Origin: Aquabacterium humicola
Lineage (GTDB): Bacteria > Pseudomonadota > Gammaproteobacteria > Burkholderiales > Burkholderiaceae_C
Assembly: GCF_030167915.1 (NCBI RefSeq)
Contig: NZ_JARGNB010000007.1
Span: 301,958 to 365,957 of the forward strand
Direction of reading: 5' to 3'
DNA: 64,000 nt
The notes beneath the pieces were generated by a model. The model was not told where the DNA came from and did not search any database. It saw only the letters and a list, made by a program, of their open reading frames with translations. The translations under genes were made by a program, and so were the position numbers. Shown one piece after another: positions 16,899 to 25,715 of the stretch. Numbering within the stretch: position 1 is the stretch's first letter; each line of letters begins with the position of its first letter.

Positions 16899-19319
16899 AT
16901 GACCGCAATCCGACCGCGCCGCCGGCTGCTCCGGCGCACGGCGCTGGCTTCGCTCGCCCTGCTGTCGGGCGGGGGCGCCGCGCTGGCGCAGACCGCGCCC
17001 GCCGCCGAGCAGATCGTCGTCACCGCGCAAAGCCGCAGCCAGCAGGCGCAGACGGTGCCGATCACGATGCAGGTGCTGTCGCCCGACGAGGTGCGCAAGC
17101 TCGGCGCGGTGAACCTCGCCGACCTCAATGGCTACCTCCCGGGCCTGCAGATCGACAACACGCAACCGACGCAGCCCTTCGTGTCGCTGCGCGGCATCGC
17201 CAACGAGGACTTCCTGATCGGCACCGACAGCCCGATCGGCCTCTACGTCGATGGTGTCTACACCGGCAAGACCGGCGGTGCGCTGCTGAACTTCAACGAC
17301 ATCAAGCGCATCGAGCTGCTCAAGGGCCCGCAGGGCACGCTGTTCGGCCGCAACAGCGCGGGCGGCGCGATCTCGGTGATCACCAACGCGCCGGTCGCGA
17401 ACTTCGCGGCCAACGGCCTGGTGCGCGTCGGCAACCACGGGGCGCGCCAGGCGCAGGCGATGCTGAACCAGCCGCTGGGCGAGAACCTGGCGCTGCGCGT
17501 GAGCGCGGTCGCGCAGCGCTCCGACGGCTGGGCACGCGACGCCGGCAGCGGCCAGCACGAAGGGGGCGACGACGCCTGGGGCACGCGGCTCGCGCTGCGC
17601 TGGAGCCTGGGCGACGCGACGAGCGCGACGCTGTCGTGGGAGCACGAGAAGCTGGACCAGCGCTCGCGCGCGGCCTTCGGCCTGCAGGCCGAGCCGCCAG
17701 TGGGTACGGCGCTGCCGTATCCGGTGGTCCCGGCGCGTTACCTCGATCCGTTCAAGGCACCGCTCTACAACGACATGCCGGACAGCCGCGAGGCGCGCGA
17801 GTTCGACGGCGCGACGCTGCGTTTCCAGCACACGCTGCCGTGGGCGGAGTTCACGTCGACCACCGCGTGGCGGCGCTTCGATGCGCTGAACCGCCAGGAC
17901 AACGACGGCACGCGGCGCGCCGAGACCTTCCTGGCCACCGCGAACATCGAGGACAGCACCACCTGGCAGCAGGAGTTCCGACTGGCCGGCAAGCAAGGCG
18001 CGTTCGACTGGGTGGCGGGCCTGAGCTTCTTCGGCGAGCGCGCGTCGCAGACCAGCGAGATCCTCACCAACACCACGGCGCTCGATGCCCTGTTCGGCAA
18101 CGTCGCCGGGCTGCCGGCCTTCAGCACGGTGAACATGCTGACGCAGCTGCTCGGCGTCCCCGGCATCGACCTGCTCGGCCTGCCGTGGACCGAGGCGATG
18201 CACAACCGCGCGCGCAACCGCGCCGCGGCGCTGTACGGCGACGTGATCTGGCAATGGACGCCGGCGACGCGCGTCACCGGCGGCCTGCGTTTCACGCGCG
18301 ACCAGAAGCGCTTCTCGTGGTCGAGCCCGCCGCGCACCGCGACCGGCCTCGATGCGCAGCTCGATGCGCTGGCCGCCGGGGGCTTCTTCGACGGCCTGGT
18401 TGCCGCCGACGTGATGACACCGGACGAGGCGGCCGCGCTGCAGGCGCTGCTGCGCAACAGCCAGCTGCTCGACAGCCGCGGCGCCGAGGCGCGGCCGGTG
18501 GAGGTGCAAAAACGCTGGACCGATGCCAGCCCGCGCCTGGTGATCGACCACCGCCTGCATCCGGACTGGATGGCCTACGCGTCGTGGACGCGCGGCTACC
18601 AGGCCGGCGGCTTCAACGGCCTGCAGGTCAACGGCCGCTACGAGCCCGAGAAGGTGGTCAATGTCGAGTTGGGTCTCAAGGGCGGCTGGCCGCGGGCCGG
18701 CGTGCAGCTGAACGCGTCGCTGTTCCGCTACCGCTTCACCAACCTGCAGCAGCTCAACCTCGTGCCCTCGGGCAACCAGGCCGGCATCCCGGCGTACCAG
18801 GTGACGGTCAGCGACCAGCAGGCGACCGGCCTCGATGTCGAGGCCCAGTGGACGCCCAGCCGCGACTGGCGGCTCTTCGCCAGCGGCGAGTGGCTGGACC
18901 AGACCTACCGCCGCCACACCGCGCTGGACGGCAGCGATGCCGGCGGCCAGCCGGCGGGCGCACCGCGCTTCTCGGGGGCCGCCGGTGTCGAAGGGCGCTG
19001 GCCGCTCGCGGGCGGGCAGCTCTCGGCGCGGCTGTCGGCGGCCTATGTCGGTGCCCGGCGCTGCAACACCGACCTCGCGCTGCAGGGCGCGTGCAATACA
19101 ACGCCGGCCTTCCGTGTCGGCGGCCCGCGCGAGCGGCTCGATGCGCGCATCGGCTGGGACTCGTCGGACGGCCGCTTCGGCATCGGCGTGGTGGCCAACA
19201 ACCTGCTCGACAAGCGCTACGTGTCGCGGCTGTGGACGCTGGCCGACGGCCTGGGCGCGCACTTCGTGACGCTGACGCCGCCGCGCAGCGTGCTCCTGGA
19301 ACTGCGGGCGTCCCTGTGA
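16899..19319 (+). CDS. TonB-dependent outer-membrane receptor
   Basis: An 806-residue receptor. Signal peptide 1-30 (cut after AALA), TonB-box-like EQIVVTA, plug domain about 45-160 (PGLQIDN, SLRGI, SPIGLYVDGVYTG, RIELLKGPQGTLFGRNSAGGAISVIT), then a beta-barrel ending in the aromatic-type strand (RSVLLELRASL). GGAGGA 8 nt before the ATG is a strong ribosome site and fixes the start. The subtype is the broad 'iron complex receptor' class that also imports aromatic and sugar-like substrates. Its neighbours are an aldonolactone oxidase and a PLP enzyme and not siderophore genes, so a non-iron substrate is likely. Converges with the TetR gene (2 bp gap). Confidence 0.93.
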   Translation: MTAIRPRRRLLRRTALASLALLSGGGAALAQTAPAAEQIVVTAQSRSQQAQTVPITMQVLSPDEVRKLGAVNLADLNGYLPGLQIDNTQPTQPFVSLRGIANEDFLIGTDSPIGLYVDGVYTGKTGGALLNFNDIKRIELLKGPQGTLFGRNSAGGAISVITNAPVANFAANGLVRVGNHGARQAQAMLNQPLGENLALRVSAVAQRSDGWARDAGSGQHEGGDDAWGTRLALRWSLGDATSATLSWEHEKLDQRSRAAFGLQAEPPVGTALPYPVVPARYLDPFKAPLYNDMPDSREAREFDGATLRFQHTLPWAEFTSTTAWRRFDALNRQDNDGTRRAETFLATANIEDSTTWQQEFRLAGKQGAFDWVAGLSFFGERASQTSEILTNTTALDALFGNVAGLPAFSTVNMLTQLLGVPGIDLLGLPWTEAMHNRARNRAAALYGDVIWQWTPATRVTGGLRFTRDQKRFSWSSPPRTATGLDAQLDALAAGGFFDGLVAADVMTPDEAAALQALLRNSQLLDSRGAEARPVEVQKRWTDASPRLVIDHRLHPDWMAYASWTRGYQAGGFNGLQVNGRYEPEKVVNVELGLKGGWPRAGVQLNASLFRYRFTNLQQLNLVPSGNQAGIPAYQVTVSDQQATGLDVEAQWTPSRDWRLFASGEWLDQTYRRHTALDGSDAGGQPAGAPRFSGAAGVEGRWPLAGGQLSARLSAAYVGARRCNTDLALQGACNTTPAFRVGGPRERLDARIGWDSSDGRFGIGVVANNLLDKRYVSRLWTLADGLGAHFVTLTPPRSVLLELRASL

Positions 19320-19321
19320 AC

Positions 19322-19996
19322 TCAGGTCTTGCGCAACGCGACGATCTGGCTGCCGATCATCGCGGCCAGCGTGGTGCCCACCGCCTGCGCATCGAGCGCC
19401 GGGTCGTCGAACAGCATCTCGGTCGTCGCGTAGGCGGCCTCGACCGCCAGGCGTGCCAGCACGCGTACATGCGATCGGTCGGCCTGCGGCCAGGCGCTCA
19501 TGAAGGCGTCCTCGATCAGCCCGGTGACATGGCGATGCGAGCCGATGCGCACCTCCTGCAGCGCCGGCACCGCGCGCAGCGCACGGGTGATCCACACGCC
19601 GCCGGGCACCTGCTGCGTCAGCTCCAGCGTCTGCGCGAACAGCACCAGCACGCTGCGCTCGAAGTCGGCGCGCGCCAGCTTCATCGTCGCCGGCGTGGCC
19701 CAGGCAGCGAGCAGGTCGTTCTGCACCGCCATCAGCCGCTCGCCGAGCTCTCGCAGCAGCGCGTACTTGTTCGGGAAGTAGCGGTACAGCGCCGGCGGCG
19801 TCAGCCCGGCGCGCTCGCAGACCAGGTTGGTCGACAGGCGCTCGATGCCGACTTCGCCGAGCAGCTCGGCGGTGACGGCGAGGATGCGCTCGAAGGTGTC
19901 GAGCGCACGCTCCTGGCGCGGCCGTGCCTTGGCCTCGAGGTCGGGGCCGGCGGGCGAGGGGGCCGGCGCGCTGCGGCGGGTGCGGGTGGTGGGCAT
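19322..19996 (-). CDS. TetR-family transcriptional repressor
   Basis: A 224-residue regulator. Helix-turn-helix at about residues 30-80: ILAVTAELLGEVGIERLSTN then AGLTPPALYRYFPNKYALL, the standard TetR pattern. The C-terminal half is a ligand-binding helical bundle with no recognisable subfamily. An upstream in-frame GTG at 20029 would add a basic tail only; the ATG is preferred. It sits between the TonB receptor gene and the oxidase gene and is divergent from the latter; the palindromes in front of both suggest it represses them together. Confidence 0.9.
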   Translation of the reverse strand: MPTTRTRRSAPAPSPAGPDLEAKARPRQERALDTFERILAVTAELLGEVGIERLSTNLVCERAGLTPPALYRYFPNKYALLRELGERLMAVQNDLLAAWATPATMKLARADFERSVLVLFAQTLELTQQVPGGVWITRALRAVPALQEVRIGSHRHVTGLIEDAFMSAWPQADRSHVRVLARLAVEAAYATTEMLFDDPALDAQAVGTTLAAMIGSQIVALRKT

Positions 19997-20037
19997 GGTG
20001 CGGCGCCTATTGTCGCGGCCCGGGGCCACACGAGAAA

Positions 20038-20052
20038 GCTAGTTATAGCTAT
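20038..20052. promoter_or_regulatory. candidate TetR operator in the tetR/oxidase divergent gap
   Basis: Overlapping symmetric elements GCTA-GTTA-TAGC (20038-20049) and ATAGCTAT (20045-20052) in an AT-rich spot of an otherwise GC-rich region. It lies in the 86-bp gap between the two divergent starts and shares the ATAG/CTAT halves with the site before the TonB receptor gene. Confidence 0.45.
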
Positions 20053-20082
20053 TGAACATGACCGATGGCCCGGGAGGCTGCG

Positions 20083-21459
20083 ATGACGCGCCGCCGCGGA
20101 TTCCTGGCGGGTCTCGGCGCGGCAGGGGTTGCCGCCGGCCTGCGGCCGGACCTCGCCGGTGCCACCCCCACCGCCACGCCACCCGCCGCGCCGCGCTGGC
20201 GCAACTGGTCCGGCCTCGAACACTGCCAGCCGCGCGCCTATGTCGCCCCCGCCGACGAGGGCGCTTTGGCCGAGCTGCTCCAGCGCGGCGCCGCACCGCT
20301 GCGCTGCGTCGGCGCCGGGCATTCGTTCAGCGCGCTGGTGCCGAGCGAAGGCACGGTGCTGGCGCTCGACCACTTCGCCGGGCTGCGGCGCGTCGATGCC
20401 GGCGCGGGCCTGGCGAGCGTCGGCGCGGGCACCCGGCTGTCGCTGGTCTCGCAGGCGCTGCACGACCAGGGCCTCGCGCTGCAGAACCTGCCCGACATCG
20501 ACGTGCAGACGCTCGCCGGCGCCTGCGCCACCGGCACGCACGGCACCGGCGCGAGCCTGCCCGCGCTGCATGCGCAGCTCGATGCGCTGACCCTCGTCAC
20601 CGCGCGCGGCGAACGCCTGACCTGCAGCCGCAGCGAACGCCCCGAGCTCTTCGCCGCCGCGCAGGTCTCGCTCGGCGCGCTGGGCGTGATCAGCGAGATG
20701 ACGCTGCGCGTGCGGCCGCGCTTCGTGCTGAAGCGCCGCGTCTGGCTGCGGCCGATCGCCGCGCTGCTCGACGAAGCGCCCGCGCTGGCCGCGAAGCACC
20801 GCCACTTCGAGTGTTACCTGCTGCCGTTCACCGGCGTCGGCGCGGTGATCGTGCACGACGAAGTGAACGAAGCGCCGGCGCCACGCGGCCATTCGGCCGA
20901 CGAGGACGTGCTGAAGGACTTGAAGCGCCTGCGCGACTGGGCCGGCCGCTTCCCGAAGCTGCGCCGCTGGCTTGCGGCCAAGCTGATCGACCTGGACCAG
21001 CGCGAGGAGGCCACCGACTGGTCGTGGAAGCTGCTGTCCACCGTGCGGCCGACGCTCTTCAACGAAAGCGAGGCGCACGTGCCGCGCGAAGCGGGCCTCG
21101 CCTGCCTGCGCGATGCGCTGGCGGCGATCGAGCGCCACGACGAGGCCTTCTTCCCGCTGGAATTCCGGTACATCCGGGGCGACGACGCCTGGCTGTCGCC
21201 TTTCCACCGCCGCGACAGCTGCTCGATCGCCGTGCACGCGGCGGCCGACGAGCCGTGGCAATACCTCGTGAAAGACGTGGGCCAGGTCTTTCGCAAGCAT
21301 GGTGGCCGGCCGCACTGGGGCAAGCTGCATGACCGCTCGGCGGCCGAGCTGGCGGCGCTGTACCCGCGCTGGCGCGACTTCCAGGCGCTGAGGCGCGAGC
21401 TCGATCCGCAGGGGCGCTTGTTGAATCCGTACCTGCGGCGACTCTTCGAAGGGAGCTGA
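20083..21459 (+). CDS. FAD-linked aldonolactone oxidase (D-arabinono-1,4-lactone oxidase type)
   Basis: A 458-residue VAO-fold flavoenzyme. An N-terminal TRRRGFLAGLGAAG looks like a twin-arginine signal, so the folded flavoprotein is probably exported to the periplasm. The FAD domain has VGAGHSFSALV and NLPDIDVQTLAGACATGTHGTG; the C-terminal ALO part ends DPQGRLLNPYLRRLF. The family oxidises sugar 1,4-lactones, giving ascorbate-like products and H2O2. GGGAGG 5 nt before the ATG at 20083 favours it over the ATG at 20065. Four bases separate it from the next gene, so they form an operon. Confidence 0.85.
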   Translation: MTRRRGFLAGLGAAGVAAGLRPDLAGATPTATPPAAPRWRNWSGLEHCQPRAYVAPADEGALAELLQRGAAPLRCVGAGHSFSALVPSEGTVLALDHFAGLRRVDAGAGLASVGAGTRLSLVSQALHDQGLALQNLPDIDVQTLAGACATGTHGTGASLPALHAQLDALTLVTARGERLTCSRSERPELFAAAQVSLGALGVISEMTLRVRPRFVLKRRVWLRPIAALLDEAPALAAKHRHFECYLLPFTGVGAVIVHDEVNEAPAPRGHSADEDVLKDLKRLRDWAGRFPKLRRWLAAKLIDLDQREEATDWSWKLLSTVRPTLFNESEAHVPREAGLACLRDALAAIERHDEAFFPLEFRYIRGDDAWLSPFHRRDSCSIAVHAAADEPWQYLVKDVGQVFRKHGGRPHWGKLHDRSAAELAALYPRWRDFQALRRELDPQGRLLNPYLRRLFEGS

Positions 21460-21463
21460 GACC

Positions 21464-22729
21464 ATGGCGATGTCGCGCCGGACCTGGCTGATCGGCGGCA
21501 CGGCCGCGGGGCTCGTCGCCGCCGGACTGGCGCGGCCGGGCGACCGCGGCGGCGCGCACGACGCTTACTTTGCGGGCCTGGCGAAAGCCCTCGCACCGCT
21601 GCCCGCGCAGCCCACGCTGGTGATCGACCGCGCGCGCCTGAAGGCCAATCTCGCCGCGATCCGCCAGCAGGCCAGGCACCCGCTGCGCGTCGTCGTCAAG
21701 TCGCTGCCCTCGCTCGGTTTGATCGACGCCGCGCTCGCCGACTGGCGCAGCGACCGCGCGATGGTCTTCAACGCGCCGCAGCTGGCGCTGGTGGCCACCG
21801 AACGCCCAGCCGTGAAGATGCTGCTCGGCAAGCCGCTGCCGGCGTCCGCGGCGGCCTGGGTGCTGGACAACGTGCCCGCCGAGCGCCGCGCGCCCGAGCG
21901 CATCGAGTGGCTGGTCGACAGTGCCGAGCGGCTGGCGGAGTACCGCGCACTGGCGCGGGCGAAGAACCTGCCGCTGCGCATCAATCTCGAGATCGACGTC
22001 GGCCTGCACCGCGGCGGTGTCGAGGACGAAGCGGCGCTGGCACCGCTGCTCGAGCTGATCCGCGGCGAGCCGCTGCTGCGCTTCGCCGGCCTGATGGGCT
22101 ACGACGCGCACCTCGCCGCGATCCCCGACCTGCCCGGCGCGCGCAGCGGCGCGCAGGCCGAGGCCGCCCGGCGTTATGCCGCGCTGCTGGCGCTGGCCAG
22201 GCAGCGGCTCGGACCCCCGGCCGGGCCCTGGACGCTGAACGCCGCCGGCTCGCCCACCTTCCACCTGCACGACGCCTCGAGCAGCGCGAACGAGCTGTCG
22301 GTCGGCTCGGCGGCCGTCAAGCCCGCCGACTTCGACAAGCCCTCGCTCGCCGCGCTGCAGCCGGCGGCCTTCATCGCCACGCCGGTGCTGAAGGACCTCG
22401 GCGACTTCCGGCTGCCGCGGGGTGTCGAGTGGATCGCCGGCGCCGCGCGCGCGTGGGACGTCAACCAGCGCCGCGCGTTCGCGATGCACGGCGGCCACTG
22501 GCTGGCCGATCCGGCGTCGCCGCCGGGCGTTCAGCCCAGCGGCCTCTACGGCCCGTCGTCGAACCAGCAGGTACTGGTGGCGTCGCCGTCCACCGCGCTG
22601 AAGCCCGGCGACTGGCTGTTCCTGCGCCCGCGCCAGAGCGAAGCGGTGCTGCTGCAGTTCGGCGACCTGGTGGTGGTCGACGAGGGCCGCATCGTCGACC
22701 GCTGGCCGGTGTTCCCGGCGTCCGCCTGA
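21464..22729 (+). CDS. exported D-threonine aldolase-like PLP protein (fold type III)
   Basis: A 421-residue protein with an N-terminal MSRRTWLIGGTAAGLVAAGL that resembles a Tat or lipid-free export signal. The alanine-racemase-like barrel starts with PTLVIDRARLKANLAAI and has the PLP lysine in RVVVKSLPS; NLEIDVGLHRGGV and GLMGYDAH are typical of the DSD1/D-threonine aldolase family. The C-terminal domain reads GPSSNQQVLV where metal-using family members have an N-H-x-C/D-type motif, so the metal site appears lost. Coupled to the upstream lactone oxidase gene; a periplasmic PLP enzyme would be unusual. Confidence 0.8.
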   Translation: MAMSRRTWLIGGTAAGLVAAGLARPGDRGGAHDAYFAGLAKALAPLPAQPTLVIDRARLKANLAAIRQQARHPLRVVVKSLPSLGLIDAALADWRSDRAMVFNAPQLALVATERPAVKMLLGKPLPASAAAWVLDNVPAERRAPERIEWLVDSAERLAEYRALARAKNLPLRINLEIDVGLHRGGVEDEAALAPLLELIRGEPLLRFAGLMGYDAHLAAIPDLPGARSGAQAEAARRYAALLALARQRLGPPAGPWTLNAAGSPTFHLHDASSSANELSVGSAAVKPADFDKPSLAALQPAAFIATPVLKDLGDFRLPRGVEWIAGAARAWDVNQRRAFAMHGGHWLADPASPPGVQPSGLYGPSSNQQVLVASPSTALKPGDWLFLRPRQSEAVLLQFGDLVVVDEGRIVDRWPVFPASA

Positions 22730-22775
22730 GCGAGCGCCGCTGCGCGGGCGGCCGGAGCTGGCGGCCGCGCGCCGT

Positions 22776-25715
22776 TCAGCCCGGACCCACCAGCACGAAC
22801 GGCGCCCAGAAGCGCGGGTGCGACCAGCGGCGGTCACGCGCCAGTTCCCGCTTGGTGTCGGCCAGCGCCTGCGCCGCCGGCTGGCCCTTCTGCAACCGGG
22901 CGAACAGGCGGGTGACGAAGCTGACGGTCGCCTCGTCGTCGACCGCCCACAACGTCAGCACCGTGTTGACGTTGCCGGCGACGAAGAGCGCGAACGGCAG
23001 CCCCATCACGCCTTCGCCGCCCACCACGCGGCCGAGCGCGGTCTCGCAGGCCGACAGCACCGCGACGTCGCTGCGCAGGTCGTAGGCCGGCCACTCGGCC
23101 GCGGTGACATAGCCATCGGCCTGCGGCGTGCGGCGCGTCAGCCCCAGCACGATGGCCGAGAGCGCGGGTTGCTCGTGCGAGACGTAGCCGTGCGCGCTGA
23201 GCAGCAGGTAGCGGTACCCGCGCAAGGCGCCCGCCGCGTTCAGCGCCTGCAGCTGCTGCTCGGTGGCCTGCTCGCCCAGGTAGACGCTGCTGGCGCCGGG
23301 GAACAGCCGGGCCACCGCCTTGACCTCGCGCTCGGTGCCCGGCAGCGGCTCCCACAGGCCGTCCAGCTGCTCCAGGCCCACCAGACCCACCTGGCCCACC
23401 AAGCCCCTCAGCGCGGGCGCCAGGCCCGCGCGCCGGCGCTCGCGCACGCGCTCGGGCACCGGGCGGTATTGCGCGTGGCCCATCGCCAGCAGCGCGCGCC
23501 GCGGTCCGGCCTGCTCGTACTGCGCCTGCAGCTCGCGGCCGAGCGCGAACACCGACAGCGACTGCGTCAGGTGCACGTCGGCGACGTCGAGCACCGTGCG
23601 GTGCGCGCCGCCGAAGGGCAGCAGTTCGAAGGGCAGCAGCGCCAGCGGCCCGTCGGGCGAGATGATCCAGCGGCGCCGGCCCAGCAGGCGCTGCTCCAGC
23701 GGCAGCAGCAGCCGTTGCCCGAGCAGGCCGTTGACCTGCGTGGCATCGGTCAATTCGACGGCGCCGGGCGGCGGTGCCTGCGCGGCCGGCCGCAGCACGA
23801 AGCCGCCGTTGGCGAGGCGCCAGGCGCGCTGCCCGTCGGCCGCCAGCGCCAGCGCGAGCGGCCCGTTGCGCTCGGCGCCGCGGCGCGCGATCGTCACCAG
23901 CTGCGCCAGGTTCGGGATCGCGCCGAGGTCGACGAAGGCCGGCACGCCGTCGGGCCCGACCAGCCAGGCGCAGACCCAGTCCTTGTCGACGAGGTAGCTG
24001 ATCGCGATGGCGTCCGCCGGCACCAGGCCCGGCAGTCGCGCGGCGTCGACGACGCGCACGTCGCTCAGCCGGGCGTACTTCGGGTGGCGATCGCGCAGCG
24101 CCGCCTGCAGGGTCTCGAGCTGCCGCACCAGCGCCAGCCGCGACGGCTCCAGCGCCTGCCGGGCTTCGAGCGTCGGTGCCAGCGCGAGGCGCTGGTCGAG
24201 CTCGCCCAGCTGCCGCACCAGCGCGTCCAGTGCGGCCCGGTCGGCGGGCGGCAGCACGCCGGCGCGCGCGGCCCGCTGGGCCGTCATGCCGTCGAGCAGC
24301 GAGCGCGCCTTGCCGAGCTCGGCCAGTCGCCAGCCGCGGGGCGTGTCGCCGTCGAGCGCGTTGAACACCGAGAACAGCCGGTAGACCTGCGCATGGCTCG
24401 CGAAGAGCGCACGCCGGTCCTCCGCCGCCAGGCCGGGCAGCGTGCGCTGGTGCTCGGCGCCGTCGACGTAGCGGTCGGTCAGCCGCGTCGCCTCCCGCAT
24501 GCGGCCTGCGAGCGCCAGCTCGAAGGCCAGCGCGCCGATGGCCGCCAGCGTGGCCGGGTGCTGCGGTCCGTGCAGCTCGGTCGACAGCGCCAGCTGCCGT
24601 TCGCGCAGCGGCAGCGCCTCGGCCGGGCGTCCGGTGGCGCGCAGCAGGTCCGCCAGCAGGTCCAGGGCGGCGAGCGAGGTCGGATGGCGCTCGCCGAGCG
24701 CCTGGCCGGTGAGCGTGCGGGCGCGCTCGGCCAAGGCCAGCGCCTCCGGCAGCCGGCCCAGCGACTGCAGGTCGCCGGCGAGGTTGAGCATCGCGCCCAG
24801 CGTGTCCGGATGCCGCTCGCCGCGTGCCGCGGTGCGCGCCTTCAGCACCTTCTCGTGCAGCGCCGCGGCCTCGTCATGGCGGCCCAGCGCCGCGTAGGTG
24901 CCGCCGAGGTTGTTCATCGCGATGAGCGTCACGTCGGCGCGCTCGCCCTGGCTGCGCTCGAACTGCCGCAGCACCTGCTGCTCGAACTCGGCCGCGTCCT
25001 CGAAGCGCCCGAGCCGACGGTAGGTGGACGCGAGGTTGCCCATCGCGACCAGCGTGTCGGGGTGGTTCTCGAAGCGCAGCCGGCGGCCCAGCGCCAGCGC
25101 CTGCTGCTCGAGCGCCAGCGCCTCGCCGAAGCGGCCGGCGTTGGTGTAGCGGTTGGCCAGCGTGGTCATCGCGTCGAGCGCCGGTAGCGACTCGTGGCCG
25201 CGTACTTCGCGGGCCAGGGCCAGCGCCCGTTCCGACCAGCCGATTGCGTCGTCGCCGCGGCCGCTGAGCTGCAGCAGCTGCGCGAGCCGGCCCATCGCGG
25301 CCAGCGTGTCCGGATGGCCGCGCTCGAGCGCCACCAGCGAGCGTTCCGCCGTGCGCTCGGCCAGCGGCAGGGCCTCGCCGATGCGGCCGAGCGCCAGGTA
25401 GACGTCGGCGAGGTCGCCCATCAGGCCCAGCGTCTGCGGGTCGTCGTCGCCGTGCGCGCGCCGCATCGTGTCGACCTCGCGCTCGAGCAGCGCTGCGGCG
25501 GTGCGATGGTCGCCGCGCTGCTGCGCTTCCTGCGCCTGGCGCTGCCGCACCGGATCGGGCTCGGCCGCCAGCGCCGGCGCGAGCGGCCCGCCGAGCGCCG
25601 CGGCGAACAACAGCGCCCGCAGCGCCCGCAGCGCCCGCAGCGCCCGCAGCGCGTGCAGCGCGCGCACCGCATGCAGCGGGCGGCGTTGCCGTCGCCCCGC
25701 GCGCTCAGGGCGCAT
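22776..25715 (-). CDS. exported TPR-CHAT (caspase-like) protein
   Basis: A 979-residue protein. A basic start and Ala/Leu-rich segment (about 10-50, cut near APALAAEP) form a signal peptide. Tandem tetratricopeptide repeats follow (about 60-450), of the long 42-residue type with repeated AxxLxxQxLAL..HPDTL..M.NLA patterns. The C-terminal CHAT domain has the catalytic pair His842 (SAHGYV) and Cys890 (SACETA) and ends in the typical FWAPFVLVG. CHAT proteases are separase/caspase relatives that cleave partner proteins. The start overlaps the end of the upstream lipoprotein gene; an in-frame ATG three codons upstream is the alternative. Target unknown. Confidence 0.88.
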   Translation of the reverse strand: MRPERAGRRQRRPLHAVRALHALRALRALRALRALLFAAALGGPLAPALAAEPDPVRQRQAQEAQQRGDHRTAAALLEREVDTMRRAHGDDDPQTLGLMGDLADVYLALGRIGEALPLAERTAERSLVALERGHPDTLAAMGRLAQLLQLSGRGDDAIGWSERALALAREVRGHESLPALDAMTTLANRYTNAGRFGEALALEQQALALGRRLRFENHPDTLVAMGNLASTYRRLGRFEDAAEFEQQVLRQFERSQGERADVTLIAMNNLGGTYAALGRHDEAAALHEKVLKARTAARGERHPDTLGAMLNLAGDLQSLGRLPEALALAERARTLTGQALGERHPTSLAALDLLADLLRATGRPAEALPLRERQLALSTELHGPQHPATLAAIGALAFELALAGRMREATRLTDRYVDGAEHQRTLPGLAAEDRRALFASHAQVYRLFSVFNALDGDTPRGWRLAELGKARSLLDGMTAQRAARAGVLPPADRAALDALVRQLGELDQRLALAPTLEARQALEPSRLALVRQLETLQAALRDRHPKYARLSDVRVVDAARLPGLVPADAIAISYLVDKDWVCAWLVGPDGVPAFVDLGAIPNLAQLVTIARRGAERNGPLALALAADGQRAWRLANGGFVLRPAAQAPPPGAVELTDATQVNGLLGQRLLLPLEQRLLGRRRWIISPDGPLALLPFELLPFGGAHRTVLDVADVHLTQSLSVFALGRELQAQYEQAGPRRALLAMGHAQYRPVPERVRERRRAGLAPALRGLVGQVGLVGLEQLDGLWEPLPGTEREVKAVARLFPGASSVYLGEQATEQQLQALNAAGALRGYRYLLLSAHGYVSHEQPALSAIVLGLTRRTPQADGYVTAAEWPAYDLRSDVAVLSACETALGRVVGGEGVMGLPFALFVAGNVNTVLTLWAVDDEATVSFVTRLFARLQKGQPAAQALADTKRELARDRRWSHPRFWAPFVLVGPG
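25611..25673. repeat. 9-bp tandem repeat in the CHAT signal peptide
   Basis: The unit CAGCGCCCG occurs four times perfectly (25611-25646), then in decayed copies to about 25673. On the coding strand it gives repeated Leu-Arg-Ala units (LRALRALRALRA) just before the hydrophobic core. Such a repeat can change copy number by slippage without frameshift and would lengthen or shorten the basic region of the signal. Confidence 0.75.

Noticed and set aside
22730..22775. Terminator between the PLP-enzyme and CHAT genes
   Set aside because: GCGGGCGGCC and GGCGGCCGCGCG are only partly complementary and no T run follows.
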